NCBI RefSeq assembly: GCF_014636475.1
Contig: NZ_BMEL01000001.1
Coordinates: forward strand, 992,001-1,056,000
Source: Halobacillus andaensis
GTDB taxonomy: Bacteria; Bacillota; Bacilli; Bacillales; Halobacillaceae
Length of the DNA: 64,000 nucleotides
Reading direction: 5' to 3'
Under the pieces are notes generated by a model. The model did no database searches. It saw only the letters and a list, made by a program, of their open reading frames with translations, and was not told the DNA's origin. A program made the position numbers and the translations under genes. Positions 18,341 through 26,294 of the stretch are shown here, piece by piece; position 1 is the stretch's first letter, and every line of letters starts with the position of its first letter.

Positions 18341-20644
18341 ATGACAAAGAGTTCGAACTTAGGTTATCCAAGAATCGGAGAAAAGCGAGAATGGAAGAAA
18401 GCATTGGAGCAGTACTGGAAAGGAAACATAGGTGAGCAAGAGCTTCAAACTGAGTTAGAAAACTTAAGACTCTATGATCTTAAAAAACAAAAAGATCTGG
18501 GCATTGATTTAATCCCCGTTGGAGATTTCAGTCTCTATGATCACGTCCTTGATACAGCTGTGATGTTTGGTTTGATTCCTGAACGTTTTCAGCATCAAGA
18601 CGAGAAATCTCTGCAAACGTACTTTGATATCGCTCGCGGCAATAAAGATGCTGTAGCTTCTGAAATGACAAAATGGTTTAACACGAACTACCATTACATC
18701 GTTCCTGAAGTTTCATCAGAAACGGAACCGAGACTTGTAGAAAACCGACTGCTTCCCTACTTTTTAGAAGCAAAGGAAAAGCACGGGATTATAGGAAAAC
18801 CAGTGCTTCTCGGTCCCGTATCCTTATTAAAATTAGCCAAAGGCTATGAGAATAAAGACTTTGACAAACTAGTAGAGAAACTCGTTCCGTTGTACATACA
18901 AGTACTACAGCAGCTTGAACTTGCTGGAGCAGAATGGGTCCAAATCGATGAGCCCATCTTAGCCACGACATTAACTGAATACGATATCAACGTTTTTAAG
19001 AAAGTTTATCAATCCATCGACAGTAAGCTCTCCAGTTTGAACGTTTTACTGCAAACGTATTTTGAATCCGTCGATCATTATGAAGAAGTCGTTTCTCTTC
19101 CCGTGGCCGGAATTGGCCTCGATTTCGTTCATGATGAAGGGGCGAACTTGGAGGCATTGAAGAAGTATGGTTTCCCAGCAGATAAATCTCTTGCAGCTGG
19201 CATCATCAATGGACGAAACATATGGAAGGATGATCTCAACACTTCATTGACTGTACTTGAAACACTGCGTTCCTTCGTAAATGAGGATCGCTTAATTGTT
19301 CAACCCTCATGCAGTTTATTGCATGTACCCGTGACGGTTGAAACTGAATATGAATTACATCCGCAGCTAAAGAATGCCCTGGCCTTTGCAGATCAAAAGC
19401 TAGAAGAAATCAACCTTTTAACGGAGGGATTAAATAAAGGAAGACAAACGGTTGAAAAAAAGCTGACCGATCAAGCACACTGTCGCGAACAATTATGGAA
19501 GTCCGCCAGCAGAAATAACGAGGATGTACAAAAGGAAGTGGAATTTTGGAAAGGTGTCGAACCAACACGCGAGCAGCACTTCGCTAAGCGCCAAACCATT
19601 CATCAAAACTTTTTCAACCTACCTTTATTACCAACTACGACGATCGGCAGTCTGCCGCAAACGACTGATATCAGGCAAGGACGTCTAAAGTGGCGCAGAG
19701 GCGATTGGTCTGATGCTGACTACCAAGACTTTGTTGAAGCAAATATCAAGGAGTGGGTTGCACGTCAAGAAGAAATCGGACTTGATGTTCTGATCCACGG
19801 AGAGTTTGAACGTAATGATATGGTCGAATTCTTTGGTGAAAAACTCGATGGATTTGCCTTCACAAGGTATGCCTGGGTGCAGTCCTATGGTTCGCGCTGC
19901 GTGAAGCCTCCTATCATTTATGGAGATATTGCTTTAACCGAACCGATGACCGTGAAGGAAATTAGCTTCGCTCAATCGCTGACCGAAAAGCCGGTCAAAG
20001 GAATGCTCACAGGACCGATTACGATTTTAAACTGGTCCTTTGTACGCGAGGATATCAGCGAATTTGATGTAACCAAGCAAATCGCCTTAGCGCTTCAAAA
20101 AGAAATAAGAGCTTTAGAGGAAAATCAAATTCATATGATTCAAGTCGATGAACCTGCTTTACGGGAAGGCTTGCCGCTTAAACCTAAGAAGCAGCAGCAA
20201 TACCTGGATGAAGCGGTCTACGCTTTTAAACTCGCTACCTCTGCTGTTAAGAATGAAACACAAATTCACACGCATATGTGTTACTCCGAATTTGGAGAAA
20301 TTATGAATACGATCGATGAATTGGATGCCGACGTCATTTCTATTGAAGCAGCTAGAAGCCACGGAGAACTGATCGCTGATTTTGAAGAGCAGTCGTACGA
20401 GAAAGGGATTGGACTTGGTGTGTATGATATTCATAGTCCACGTGTTCCTGAGGTGGAAGAAATGGAAAGGTATATTCTTCGTGCATTGAAAGTACTTGAC
20501 CCGCGTCAGTTCTGGGTCAACCCTGATTGTGGATTAAAAACAAGAGACGTCACTGAAACAACGGAGGCCCTGACAAACATGGTAAAAGCCGCTCACCACG
20601 TCCGAGAAAAAGTTGAACAGAAGTCAATGGCAAACAAAGGGTAG
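18341..20644 (+). CDS. metE: Cobalamin-independent methionine synthase
   Basis: Transfers the methyl group of 5-methyltetrahydropteroyltri-glutamate to homocysteine, the last step of methionine synthesis, without B12. About 767 residues, full length. The N-terminal domain starts SNLGYPRIGEKREWKKALE; the C-terminal zinc site is intact (HTHMC supplying His and Cys, SIEAARSHGE supplying Glu, VNPDCGLKTR supplying Cys). GAGGAGG is seven bases from the ATG at 18341 and four from the ATG at 18338; I prefer the former. Controlled by the SAM and B12 riboswitches upstream, with its own hairpin terminator downstream. Confidence 0.97.
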   Translation: MTKSSNLGYPRIGEKREWKKALEQYWKGNIGEQELQTELENLRLYDLKKQKDLGIDLIPVGDFSLYDHVLDTAVMFGLIPERFQHQDEKSLQTYFDIARGNKDAVASEMTKWFNTNYHYIVPEVSSETEPRLVENRLLPYFLEAKEKHGIIGKPVLLGPVSLLKLAKGYENKDFDKLVEKLVPLYIQVLQQLELAGAEWVQIDEPILATTLTEYDINVFKKVYQSIDSKLSSLNVLLQTYFESVDHYEEVVSLPVAGIGLDFVHDEGANLEALKKYGFPADKSLAAGIINGRNIWKDDLNTSLTVLETLRSFVNEDRLIVQPSCSLLHVPVTVETEYELHPQLKNALAFADQKLEEINLLTEGLNKGRQTVEKKLTDQAHCREQLWKSASRNNEDVQKEVEFWKGVEPTREQHFAKRQTIHQNFFNLPLLPTTTIGSLPQTTDIRQGRLKWRRGDWSDADYQDFVEANIKEWVARQEEIGLDVLIHGEFERNDMVEFFGEKLDGFAFTRYAWVQSYGSRCVKPPIIYGDIALTEPMTVKEISFAQSLTEKPVKGMLTGPITILNWSFVREDISEFDVTKQIALALQKEIRALEENQIHMIQVDEPALREGLPLKPKKQQQYLDEAVYAFKLATSAVKNETQIHTHMCYSEFGEIMNTIDELDADVISIEAARSHGELIADFEEQSYEKGIGLGVYDIHSPRVPEVEEMERYILRALKVLDPRQFWVNPDCGLKTRDVTETTEALTNMVKAAHHVREKVEQKSMANKG

Positions 20645-20787
20645 TTTTCACAAAATTAGCTAGGACAGATGAAAATATGCGATTACAGAGTTCCTTCACT
20701 TTGTCTGGTGAAAAGGAACTGGAAAAGCGACGCATTCCTCTTCCCAACGCAAGGAATAGAGATAATTAAGGTTTCTCTACAATCTGA
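20645..20787 (+). other. Noncoding stretch after metE ending in the repeated 18-base motif
   Basis: No gene is visible between the metE stop and the terminator. The stretch can form small hairpins (for example GAGTTCCTT with AAGGAACT) and ends in GGTTTCTCTACAATCTGA (20770-20787), a motif also found at 14877, 17548 (minus strand) and 53992. It may be a metE 3' UTR or a small RNA. Confidence 0.4.
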
Positions 20788-20820
20788 AACGCTTAGAGCG
20801 CTCCTCTAAGCGTTTTTTTA
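20788..20820. terminator. Terminator between metE and tgl
   Basis: Stem AACGCTTAGAG/CTCTAAGCGTT with a 5-base loop, then seven T on the plus strand. It can also slow transcripts from tgl arriving from the right. Confidence 0.85.
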
Positions 20821-20840
20821 ATGATCCGTTTTCCTTTCTA

Positions 20841-21686
20841 CTACCGTTTAAACACTTTACTAAAGAAATAACGGTAGCGATCATACGAAATCGAGTTCTC
20901 ATCATGCAAAATCATGGCAGGCTGGTATTTACGTACGGCTCCATTTCGCGTCGTAACCGCAAACTGCTGTAAATGTCTAAAGGATGGGCGAACGACTAAA
21001 TTTGTTAAATACGCAGACTGAGTGGACATCGGGTGTCTTAATTCATTGAGAGTCTCAATCATTTCTTTCGCTGTCATGATTCCGAGTCCGTGCCCAAAGT
21101 AAAGGTCCTTCCCAACCACAATCGCATTTTCTCCTCTCCACTGAGGTGCTCTAGGGTCAAAGCCCGGATTATCAAAATATACGACATCTCCTGGTAAAAA
21201 CCGATTGATGTACGTAGGGTATAACCCAAGATCACTATCCGCGTGCCAGCTATAAATATAAAGATCAGGGAAAATTCGATTAAAATTAGATTCTCCTAAG
21301 ACATTCAATACCGCATGATAGTAAATGATGAGCATAGCCCCTGCACATTCAAAAGCATAGCGGTCACTATTTGTAAAGATATCCTTAATGGCAGCAGAAG
21401 GTCGTACACCTGGTCTAAGACGCAGCGCTCCATATCCCGATAAAAGCCAGTAATCAGGATTGCTGCGAGTTGTTTCAAAAGTAGCAAATTCGACTTGACT
21501 GCCGTTCATTAATTCTGCACTCTTCACAATTTCTTTCCTCAGTTTTACTTCAAATATTAATTCATTCCTAGATCCATAAGTATAAACGGCCGGTGAATCC
21601 AACATCTGCCGAATAATCATTTGTTCTCTGCTATCCATCGTCCCTATATCATTTTGCTGAAAAGGGACCCCCGCTACTTGAATCAT
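20841..21686 (-). CDS. tgl: Protein-glutamine gamma-glutamyltransferase (spore coat transglutaminase)
   Basis: Crosslinks spore-coat proteins through glutamyl-lysine bonds in the forespore coat. 281 residues, somewhat longer than the 245-residue B. subtilis Tgl. The nucleophile is Cys114 in YAFECAGAML; the following blocks IFPDLYIYSWHADSDLGLY, LPGDVVYFDNPGFDP and WRGENAIVVG are family-typical. The ATG at 21686 follows GGAGGAGGGA. It implies a spore-forming host. Monocistronic. Confidence 0.93.
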   Translation of the reverse strand: MIQVAGVPFQQNDIGTMDSREQMIIRQMLDSPAVYTYGSRNELIFEVKLRKEIVKSAELMNGSQVEFATFETTRSNPDYWLLSGYGALRLRPGVRPSAAIKDIFTNSDRYAFECAGAMLIIYYHAVLNVLGESNFNRIFPDLYIYSWHADSDLGLYPTYINRFLPGDVVYFDNPGFDPRAPQWRGENAIVVGKDLYFGHGLGIMTAKEMIETLNELRHPMSTQSAYLTNLVVRPSFRHLQQFAVTTRNGAVRKYQPAMILHDENSISYDRYRYFFSKVFKR

Positions 21687-21848
21687 CCCGTCCCTCCTCC
21701 TCTTTGTAAAGTTTGTTCACCCTTACTACATGCCTATTCCAATGAACAGGAATACTTGTTAAAAACCTTTTCTTACTCCACCTCTCCGTGTCTCGTGTAA
21801 ACAAATCGTGAAGCCTTAACATATAAAAAAGACCCTTTCTCAAGGGGC

Positions 21849-22013
21849 GATCCCGCAGGAAAGCGTTCTTCGCATTCCGAGGAAGCTGAGTCCGTGCCCA
21901 CGGAAAGCGAAGTGTTTTGACGGAGCGAGGGAAAAAAATTTCTTGGCGCATAAATAATCCGAACTGATTAATAAAATCGTTCGGATTATTTTATGCCTTA
22001 TTCAGTTTTGTCC
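21849..22013 (-). repeat. Composite dispersed repeat, copy B
   Basis: Read on the minus strand it starts AGGACAAAACTGAATAAGGC, then the palindrome AAATAATCCGAAC (21979-21991 complement) / GTTCGGATTATTT (21952-21964 complement), then a second module CGTCAAAACACTTCGCTTTC through GCTTTCCTGCGGGATC (21849-21922). Copy C at 26041-26205 has the same two modules in the same order. It lies between tgl and the FUSC-family gene. Confidence 0.8.
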
Positions 22014-22030
22014 AGCCTCTTTACGTATAT

Positions 22031-23107
22031 CTACTTTATGTAACATCGCTCAATGATCCGCTGATTCGAATGGCACAGTTCTGCTATTTCCTCAAGAACA
22101 TCATGCAAACTTAGTAGTTCATAAATTAAAATCGTCTGAGGCGGCAGATGCTGCCTAAAGTGTTTCTCCTGCTCCACATGATTCTCTTTCCATTTCCAAA
22201 ATAAAGCATCCAGCTTCTCGACGGTTACAAAATGATCTTCACTCATGTGATGGGCTGGGTCCTTTAAGATCTGCATGTATGAAGTGGTCACTTCTTCAAT
22301 CAGTTTACGTTCATGAGGCTTAAATTCTGAGAGGTTTGCTTCCACATATTGAAGGTTGCCTAAATGAAACGTAATCTGCTGCAATGCCCCAAGCTTTCTT
22401 TGCGAAAATTGAAAAGCTCGCATTTCCTCATTCGTATGCTTGTGGTATTTCCATTCCTCTCGTTGGAACTGAGACAATTGATACGTCTTTTCTAAATGAG
22501 CTGTGAGCTGACGATAAGAGCGGTTTATACGCCTTGACCTCTCATGAGAAGCTCCTTTTTCTGCGATTACGATTGATTCAAGCAGCTGAGCTGCATGTCC
22601 GTATAAATCATTTACACTTTGAAAAATCCGAGAAGTGTAATTCGGCGGCAACAAGAAAAAGTTTACGATCGTAGAAACGACAATTCCGATCGATGTCGTT
22701 CCTAATCTTGTCAGAAACGACACAAAGTGCTGATCCTGAAAATCTGGAATCATAGCCGTGGCGGTTATCGTGGCAACCAATATACCATCATCCAGCTTTA
22801 ATTTGTGACAAATGGCAATCGTCAACATAGCCGCTAAAGCAAATGTTAGAGCGCTTTTTCCCCATATCGCATAAAAAGTAGTAGCTAAAAGAGCACCTAT
22901 AGCTGAGGCGGGAAAGCGAATGGCTGCTTTTTTAATCGAGTCAGCGGCTGTATGTTCGATCGTGACAATAGCCGTAATGACAGCAAATACAACGGGTAAA
23001 TTAAAAAAACCACAGATCAGTGCGGTTACGAATACTGATATTCCTGTTTTTAAGGTTCGTCCACCTAAAAAATGAGATTCTCTTATTGAGTCGATGAACT
23101 TAGACAC
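22031..23107 (-). CDS. FUSC/aromatic acid exporter family membrane protein (YqjA-like)
   Basis: An N-terminal half of about six membrane helices (residues about 15-150, with RFPASAIGALLATTFYAIWG and IVVSTIVNFFLLPPNYTSRI) and a long, charged helical cytoplasmic C-terminal domain. This matches ArAE/FUSC proteins such as B. subtilis YqjA. Start is uncertain: the frame is open to an ATG at 23155, but a GTG at 23107 has GGAAGTGA just upstream and gives the usual family length (358 aa). Function in export of aromatic acids is inferred from the family. Confidence 0.82.
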   Translation of the reverse strand: MSKFIDSIRESHFLGGRTLKTGISVFVTALICGFFNLPVVFAVITAIVTIEHTAADSIKKAAIRFPASAIGALLATTFYAIWGKSALTFALAAMLTIAICHKLKLDDGILVATITATAMIPDFQDQHFVSFLTRLGTTSIGIVVSTIVNFFLLPPNYTSRIFQSVNDLYGHAAQLLESIVIAEKGASHERSRRINRSYRQLTAHLEKTYQLSQFQREEWKYHKHTNEEMRAFQFSQRKLGALQQITFHLGNLQYVEANLSEFKPHERKLIEEVTTSYMQILKDPAHHMSEDHFVTVEKLDALFWKWKENHVEQEKHFRQHLPPQTILIYELLSLHDVLEEIAELCHSNQRIIERCYIK

Positions 23108-23328
23108 GTTAATCACTTCCATAGGTATACTTAGCCCCAATTTTACACGATACATTAAGAATTTGCAGGCTTTTCTAGAAAGAACTTGAACTCTGCTATG
23201 CCTTTCCCTTCCCCATTTTATTGAATGAAAAGACGATCCGTATGTTTAACAATTCCCATTCTCGTGAATGACAACGTAATATGCTGGTTATGCCAGCACT
23301 AAAACTAGAAAAACAGGAGGCAATCAAC

Positions 23329-24495
23329 ATGAATCGATTTACTATTCCACGCGATATTTATTTCGGAAAAGATGCACTAGATATATTAAAATCAATCAAA
23401 GGTAAAAAAGCTGTTTTAGTGATTGGCGGCGGATCCGTCAAAGAAAACGGCAACTTAGATACGATTCAAAATAACCTTTCTGAAGCCAACATTGAGACAA
23501 AAGTGATTGAAGGGATTACACAAGAACCTTCTACCCAACTGGTTCAGGAGCACCTTCCTGTTCTTAACGATTACCAGCCCGATTGGATTATTGGAATCGG
23601 CGGCGGCTCCCCAATGGATGCGGCAAAAGCGATGTGGATTTCTTTTGAACATCCAGATTTAACATTCGAAGACATGGCTCAGCCGTTCAACTTGCCAGAA
23701 TTACGATCAAAAGCTAAATTCGCCGGTATTCCTACGACTAGCGGTACGGCTTCTGAAATCTCTAACCTTTCCGTCATTACAGATTCAGAAACAGGCGTAA
23801 AGTATCCATTGGCGGACTTCGAACTTACTCCAGACCTTGCGATCATTGATCCCGTAATGGTTGAAGCCATGCCTAAGAAAGTTTTAGCTTATAGTGGAAT
23901 GGATGCAGTGACTCACAGCATCGAAGCCTATGTAGCTAAACCACGTACTACATTTACGAATTCATTGTCGATCGAAGCGGCCGAAATCTTAAAAGATCAT
24001 CTGCTGTCCTCCTATAATGGAGACCAGGAATCTCGTGAACAAGTCCATTATGCTCAAGCGATGGCAGGCATGGCATTCGCAAATGCCGTACTCGGAAATG
24101 TGCACAGCATGGCTCATAAAAGCGGTCCGACTTTTGAAGTGCCCCACGGTTGTGCGAATGCTATTTATTTACCATATGTCATTCAATTTAATCGCAGTGA
24201 AGTCGAAGATCGTTTCGCAGCAATTGCACGAAGAATTGGCTTATCTGGAAATTCAGATAAAGAGCTAGTCGATTCATTAATCGCCTGGGTTCGTGACCTG
24301 AATCGCGAAATGGATGTACCAAATACACTTAAAGAATTTGGTGTTTCTGAAGAACTGTTTAAAGAACATGTAGATAAAATGGCAGAGAATGCTATGGAAG
24401 ACCCTTGTACAGGTACGAATCCACGTGAAACGTCTGTAGAAGAGATGAAGAAATTGTTCGAAGCGGCTTACTACGGTCAAGAAGTTACATTCTAA
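23329..24495 (+). CDS. Iron-containing alcohol dehydrogenase
   Basis: A 388-residue group III (Fe-dependent) alcohol dehydrogenase. The nucleotide-binding loop GIGGGSPMDAAKAMW is near residue 90. Metal ligands are visible in SGMDAVTHSIEAYV (Asp, His) and GNVHSMAHKSGPTFEVPHGCANA (two His). The ATG at 23329 follows AGGAGG; an upstream ATG at 23281 is in frame but lacks such a site. The sequence resembles the C-terminal half of AdhE and NADPH-dependent butanol dehydrogenases; the substrate is not determined. Confidence 0.92.
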   Translation: MNRFTIPRDIYFGKDALDILKSIKGKKAVLVIGGGSVKENGNLDTIQNNLSEANIETKVIEGITQEPSTQLVQEHLPVLNDYQPDWIIGIGGGSPMDAAKAMWISFEHPDLTFEDMAQPFNLPELRSKAKFAGIPTTSGTASEISNLSVITDSETGVKYPLADFELTPDLAIIDPVMVEAMPKKVLAYSGMDAVTHSIEAYVAKPRTTFTNSLSIEAAEILKDHLLSSYNGDQESREQVHYAQAMAGMAFANAVLGNVHSMAHKSGPTFEVPHGCANAIYLPYVIQFNRSEVEDRFAAIARRIGLSGNSDKELVDSLIAWVRDLNREMDVPNTLKEFGVSEELFKEHVDKMAENAMEDPCTGTNPRETSVEEMKKLFEAAYYGQEVTF

Positions 24496-24509
24496 TGATG
24501 AAATAGATC

Positions 24510-24542
24510 ATGGCCTCGGTTTAGTAACCGGGGCCATTTTTA
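24510..24542. terminator. Terminator after the Fe-ADH gene
   Basis: Stem ATGGCCTCGGTT/AACCGGGGCCAT with one T-G wobble, loop TAGT, followed by TTTTTAATT. It lies between converging genes. Confidence 0.85.
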
Positions 24543-24543
24543 A

Positions 24544-25089
24544 TTAAACGTTCATCCCATTTTCTTTTCTCGGCATTAAGGTGTAGCTAAAACTAATGAA
24601 AAAATCAATAACTAAAACGAAGGACCATAATTGCAGGGTGCGAAACAATGCCTCCGTCTGAGAAATGTTATTAACAAATAAAATAATAGCTCCTATTAGT
24701 ACTCCTCCAATCATCCATGCCAAAACATGACGATACCAGCCCTTTCGTTCCTTTCTCGCATGTTCAACTCCATATTTTTTCTTTGAAACTGGTTTTTGCC
24801 CATGTACGAACCAATAAGCAAATCTTTCATCTGCCCATTGGATCAGTTGATGGCCATATGCCGCACTAATACCAATATAAACTGCAGCAACTCCGTGTAC
24901 AGTCGTTGCGACAGCCCCATTCTTCAGGTCAGCAACAGTGGCTGCGAGCAGGATAATATCTACGATAGGGGTACAAATAAGCAGCAGAGCTCCTAGCTTC
25001 TTTTTCTTGAAAACATATCTAGCGATTAATCCTGCTAAGACAAATACCCAAAATCCTATTTCACACGCAATAATTAACCAACCAATCAA
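24544..25089 (-). CDS. Integral membrane protein, unknown function, divergent from TetR gene
   Basis: 181 residues with about five or six hydrophobic segments (WLIIACEIGFWVFVLAGLIA; LLLICTPIVDIILLAATVA; VLAWMIGGVLIGAIILFV; SFVLVIDFFISFSYTLM) and a basic cytoplasmic loop PVSKKKYGVEHARKERKGW. The start is TTG at 25089 with AAAGGGGTG about seven bases before. I do not recognise a characterised family. The divergent TetR gene and two operator-like palindromes between suggest it is the repressor's target. Confidence 0.75.
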   Translation of the reverse strand: MIGWLIIACEIGFWVFVLAGLIARYVFKKKKLGALLLICTPIVDIILLAATVADLKNGAVATTVHGVAAVYIGISAAYGHQLIQWADERFAYWFVHGQKPVSKKKYGVEHARKERKGWYRHVLAWMIGGVLIGAIILFVNNISQTEALFRTLQLWSFVLVIDFFISFSYTLMPRKENGMNV

Positions 25090-25106
25090 ATCAGCACCCC
25101 TTTTTC

Positions 25107-25161
25107 TAATACGTTTGTATTAAATAATACCAAATTTATTTATTTAATACAATTGTGTTAA
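25107..25161. promoter_or_regulatory. Two TetR-type operator palindromes in a divergent promoter
   Basis: TAATACGTTTGTATTA at 25107-25122 is a perfect 6-4-6 palindrome. TTAATACAATTGTGTTAA at 25144-25161 is a palindrome with one mismatch. They share the half-site TTAATAC/GTATTAA and are centred about 38 bp apart in the gap between the membrane protein gene and the TetR gene. The second overlaps a TAAAAT -10-like element of the regulator. Confidence 0.6.
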
Positions 25162-25170
25162 AATATATTT

Positions 25171-25770
25171 ATGCCAAAATTAGTTGATCATGATAAACGA
25201 AAAATTCAAATAGCAGAAGCCACTTGGAAAGTGATTGTAGAGGATGGATTAGAACAAGCTACTGTAAGAAAAATTGCAAAAACAGCCGGATTATCAGTAG
25301 GTGCTTTACGTCACTACTTTTCAACTCAATCAGAGTTATTATTATTTTCGATGGAGCTTGTATCTGAACGCGTAAAACAACGAGCTGAAGGAAAAAATTT
25401 TGAAGGCTCTCCCATGGAGATGGTAACTGAAGCGATATGCGAGTTATTGCCTGTGGATGAAGAGCGGCGGATTGAAATGGAGGTATGGTTTGTTTTCTCT
25501 GCCAAAACGCTCGTCGATGCGAAGCTTGAAGCACTAAGTGAAACCGTTTATTCCGAAATGCATCAAGGATTAAGGAATGTCATCGAGCTCCTATACTCTC
25601 TTGACCTTCTTAAAGAAAATCTCGATCTAGATGTTGAAATTGATCGGTTACATGCGTTAGTTGATGGCATGGCACTGCACCATCTGTTACATCCTGCCAC
25701 CTTCATGTATGAGAAAATGATCCGAACATTAACTTATCATATAGAAACGCTTTGTAAAGGTTCCTTATAA
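25171..25770 (+). CDS. TetR/AcrR family regulator
   Basis: 199 residues. The N-terminal TetR helix-turn-helix reads EQATVRKIAKTAGLSVGALRHYFSTQSELL (residues about 28-57), closest to BetI/TetR_C_6-type repressors. No good Shine-Dalgarno precedes the ATG at 25171, and a -10-like TAAAAT lies only about ten bases upstream, so the message may be leaderless. Expected to repress itself and the divergent membrane protein. Confidence 0.88.
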   Translation: MPKLVDHDKRKIQIAEATWKVIVEDGLEQATVRKIAKTAGLSVGALRHYFSTQSELLLFSMELVSERVKQRAEGKNFEGSPMEMVTEAICELLPVDEERRIEMEVWFVFSAKTLVDAKLEALSETVYSEMHQGLRNVIELLYSLDLLKENLDLDVEIDRLHALVDGMALHHLLHPATFMYEKMIRTLTYHIETLCKGSL

Positions 25771-25847
25771 ATTTTTACCACCTCACGAATAGATCTATAG
25801 GTTCGGGTGAGAATAACATAACGACTTGGTAAAGGAGGACGTTATGT

Positions 25848-26033
25848 ATGAACAAAGAACGAGCAAAAGAAATCTTCCACTCCCCTGAAATGATCGATGT
25901 CACTCATGAGGACAGACACGTCTATATTGAAGAAGTCATTGAAAGAAATGAGACCGCTCGAGTTCATCCGATGGATCAGCCAAACATCATTCAAGAAGTT
26001 CCATTGTATGAATTAAAAGAAGCTCAACATTAA
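25848..26033 (+). CDS. sspH: Small acid-soluble spore protein H
   Basis: 61 residues. The family pattern is clear: RAKEIFHSPEMIDVTHEDRH, then YIEEVIERNETARVHPMD and QEVPLYEL, aligning with B. subtilis SspH (NETARIYP, EQEVPV). SASP-H proteins are made in the forespore and associate with spore DNA or core. The ATG at 25848 follows AGGAGG by nine bases; an out-of-frame ATG lies at 25844. Marker of a sporulating host. Confidence 0.9.
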   Translation: MNKERAKEIFHSPEMIDVTHEDRHVYIEEVIERNETARVHPMDQPNIIQEVPLYELKEAQH

Positions 26034-26040
26034 AAACAGT

Positions 26041-26290
26041 CTGGGTAAAATAGAATAAAGCATTAAATAATCCGAACGATTTTATAGAAATCAGTTCGGA
26101 TTATTTATGTTACATCGAATGTGCGCCGCTTCGTCAAAATACTTCGCTTTCCGTGGGCACGTCCTCAGCTTCCTCAGAAAGCAAAGAGCGCTTTCCTGCG
26201 GGATCTTCGGCTCGGGCTGTTCCCACAGAATTCTTCGTATTTTGACTACGCTCATGATCTGCTTTTTACGAATGTTCGTTTTTAGTTGAT
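26041..26290 (+). repeat. Composite dispersed repeat, copy C
   Basis: Palindrome AAATAATCCGAAC (26065-26077) / GTTCGGATTATTT (26094-26106), then ATGTTACATCGAATGTGCGC, then the GC-richer module CGTCAAAATACTTCGCTTTC to TTTCCTGCGGGATC (26132-26205), as in copy B. After this come GGCTCGGGCTGTTCCCACAG and GTATTTTGACTACGC. It fills the gap between the convergent sspH and ggt genes; no gene is seen in it. Confidence 0.8.
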
Positions 26291-26294
26291 CACA

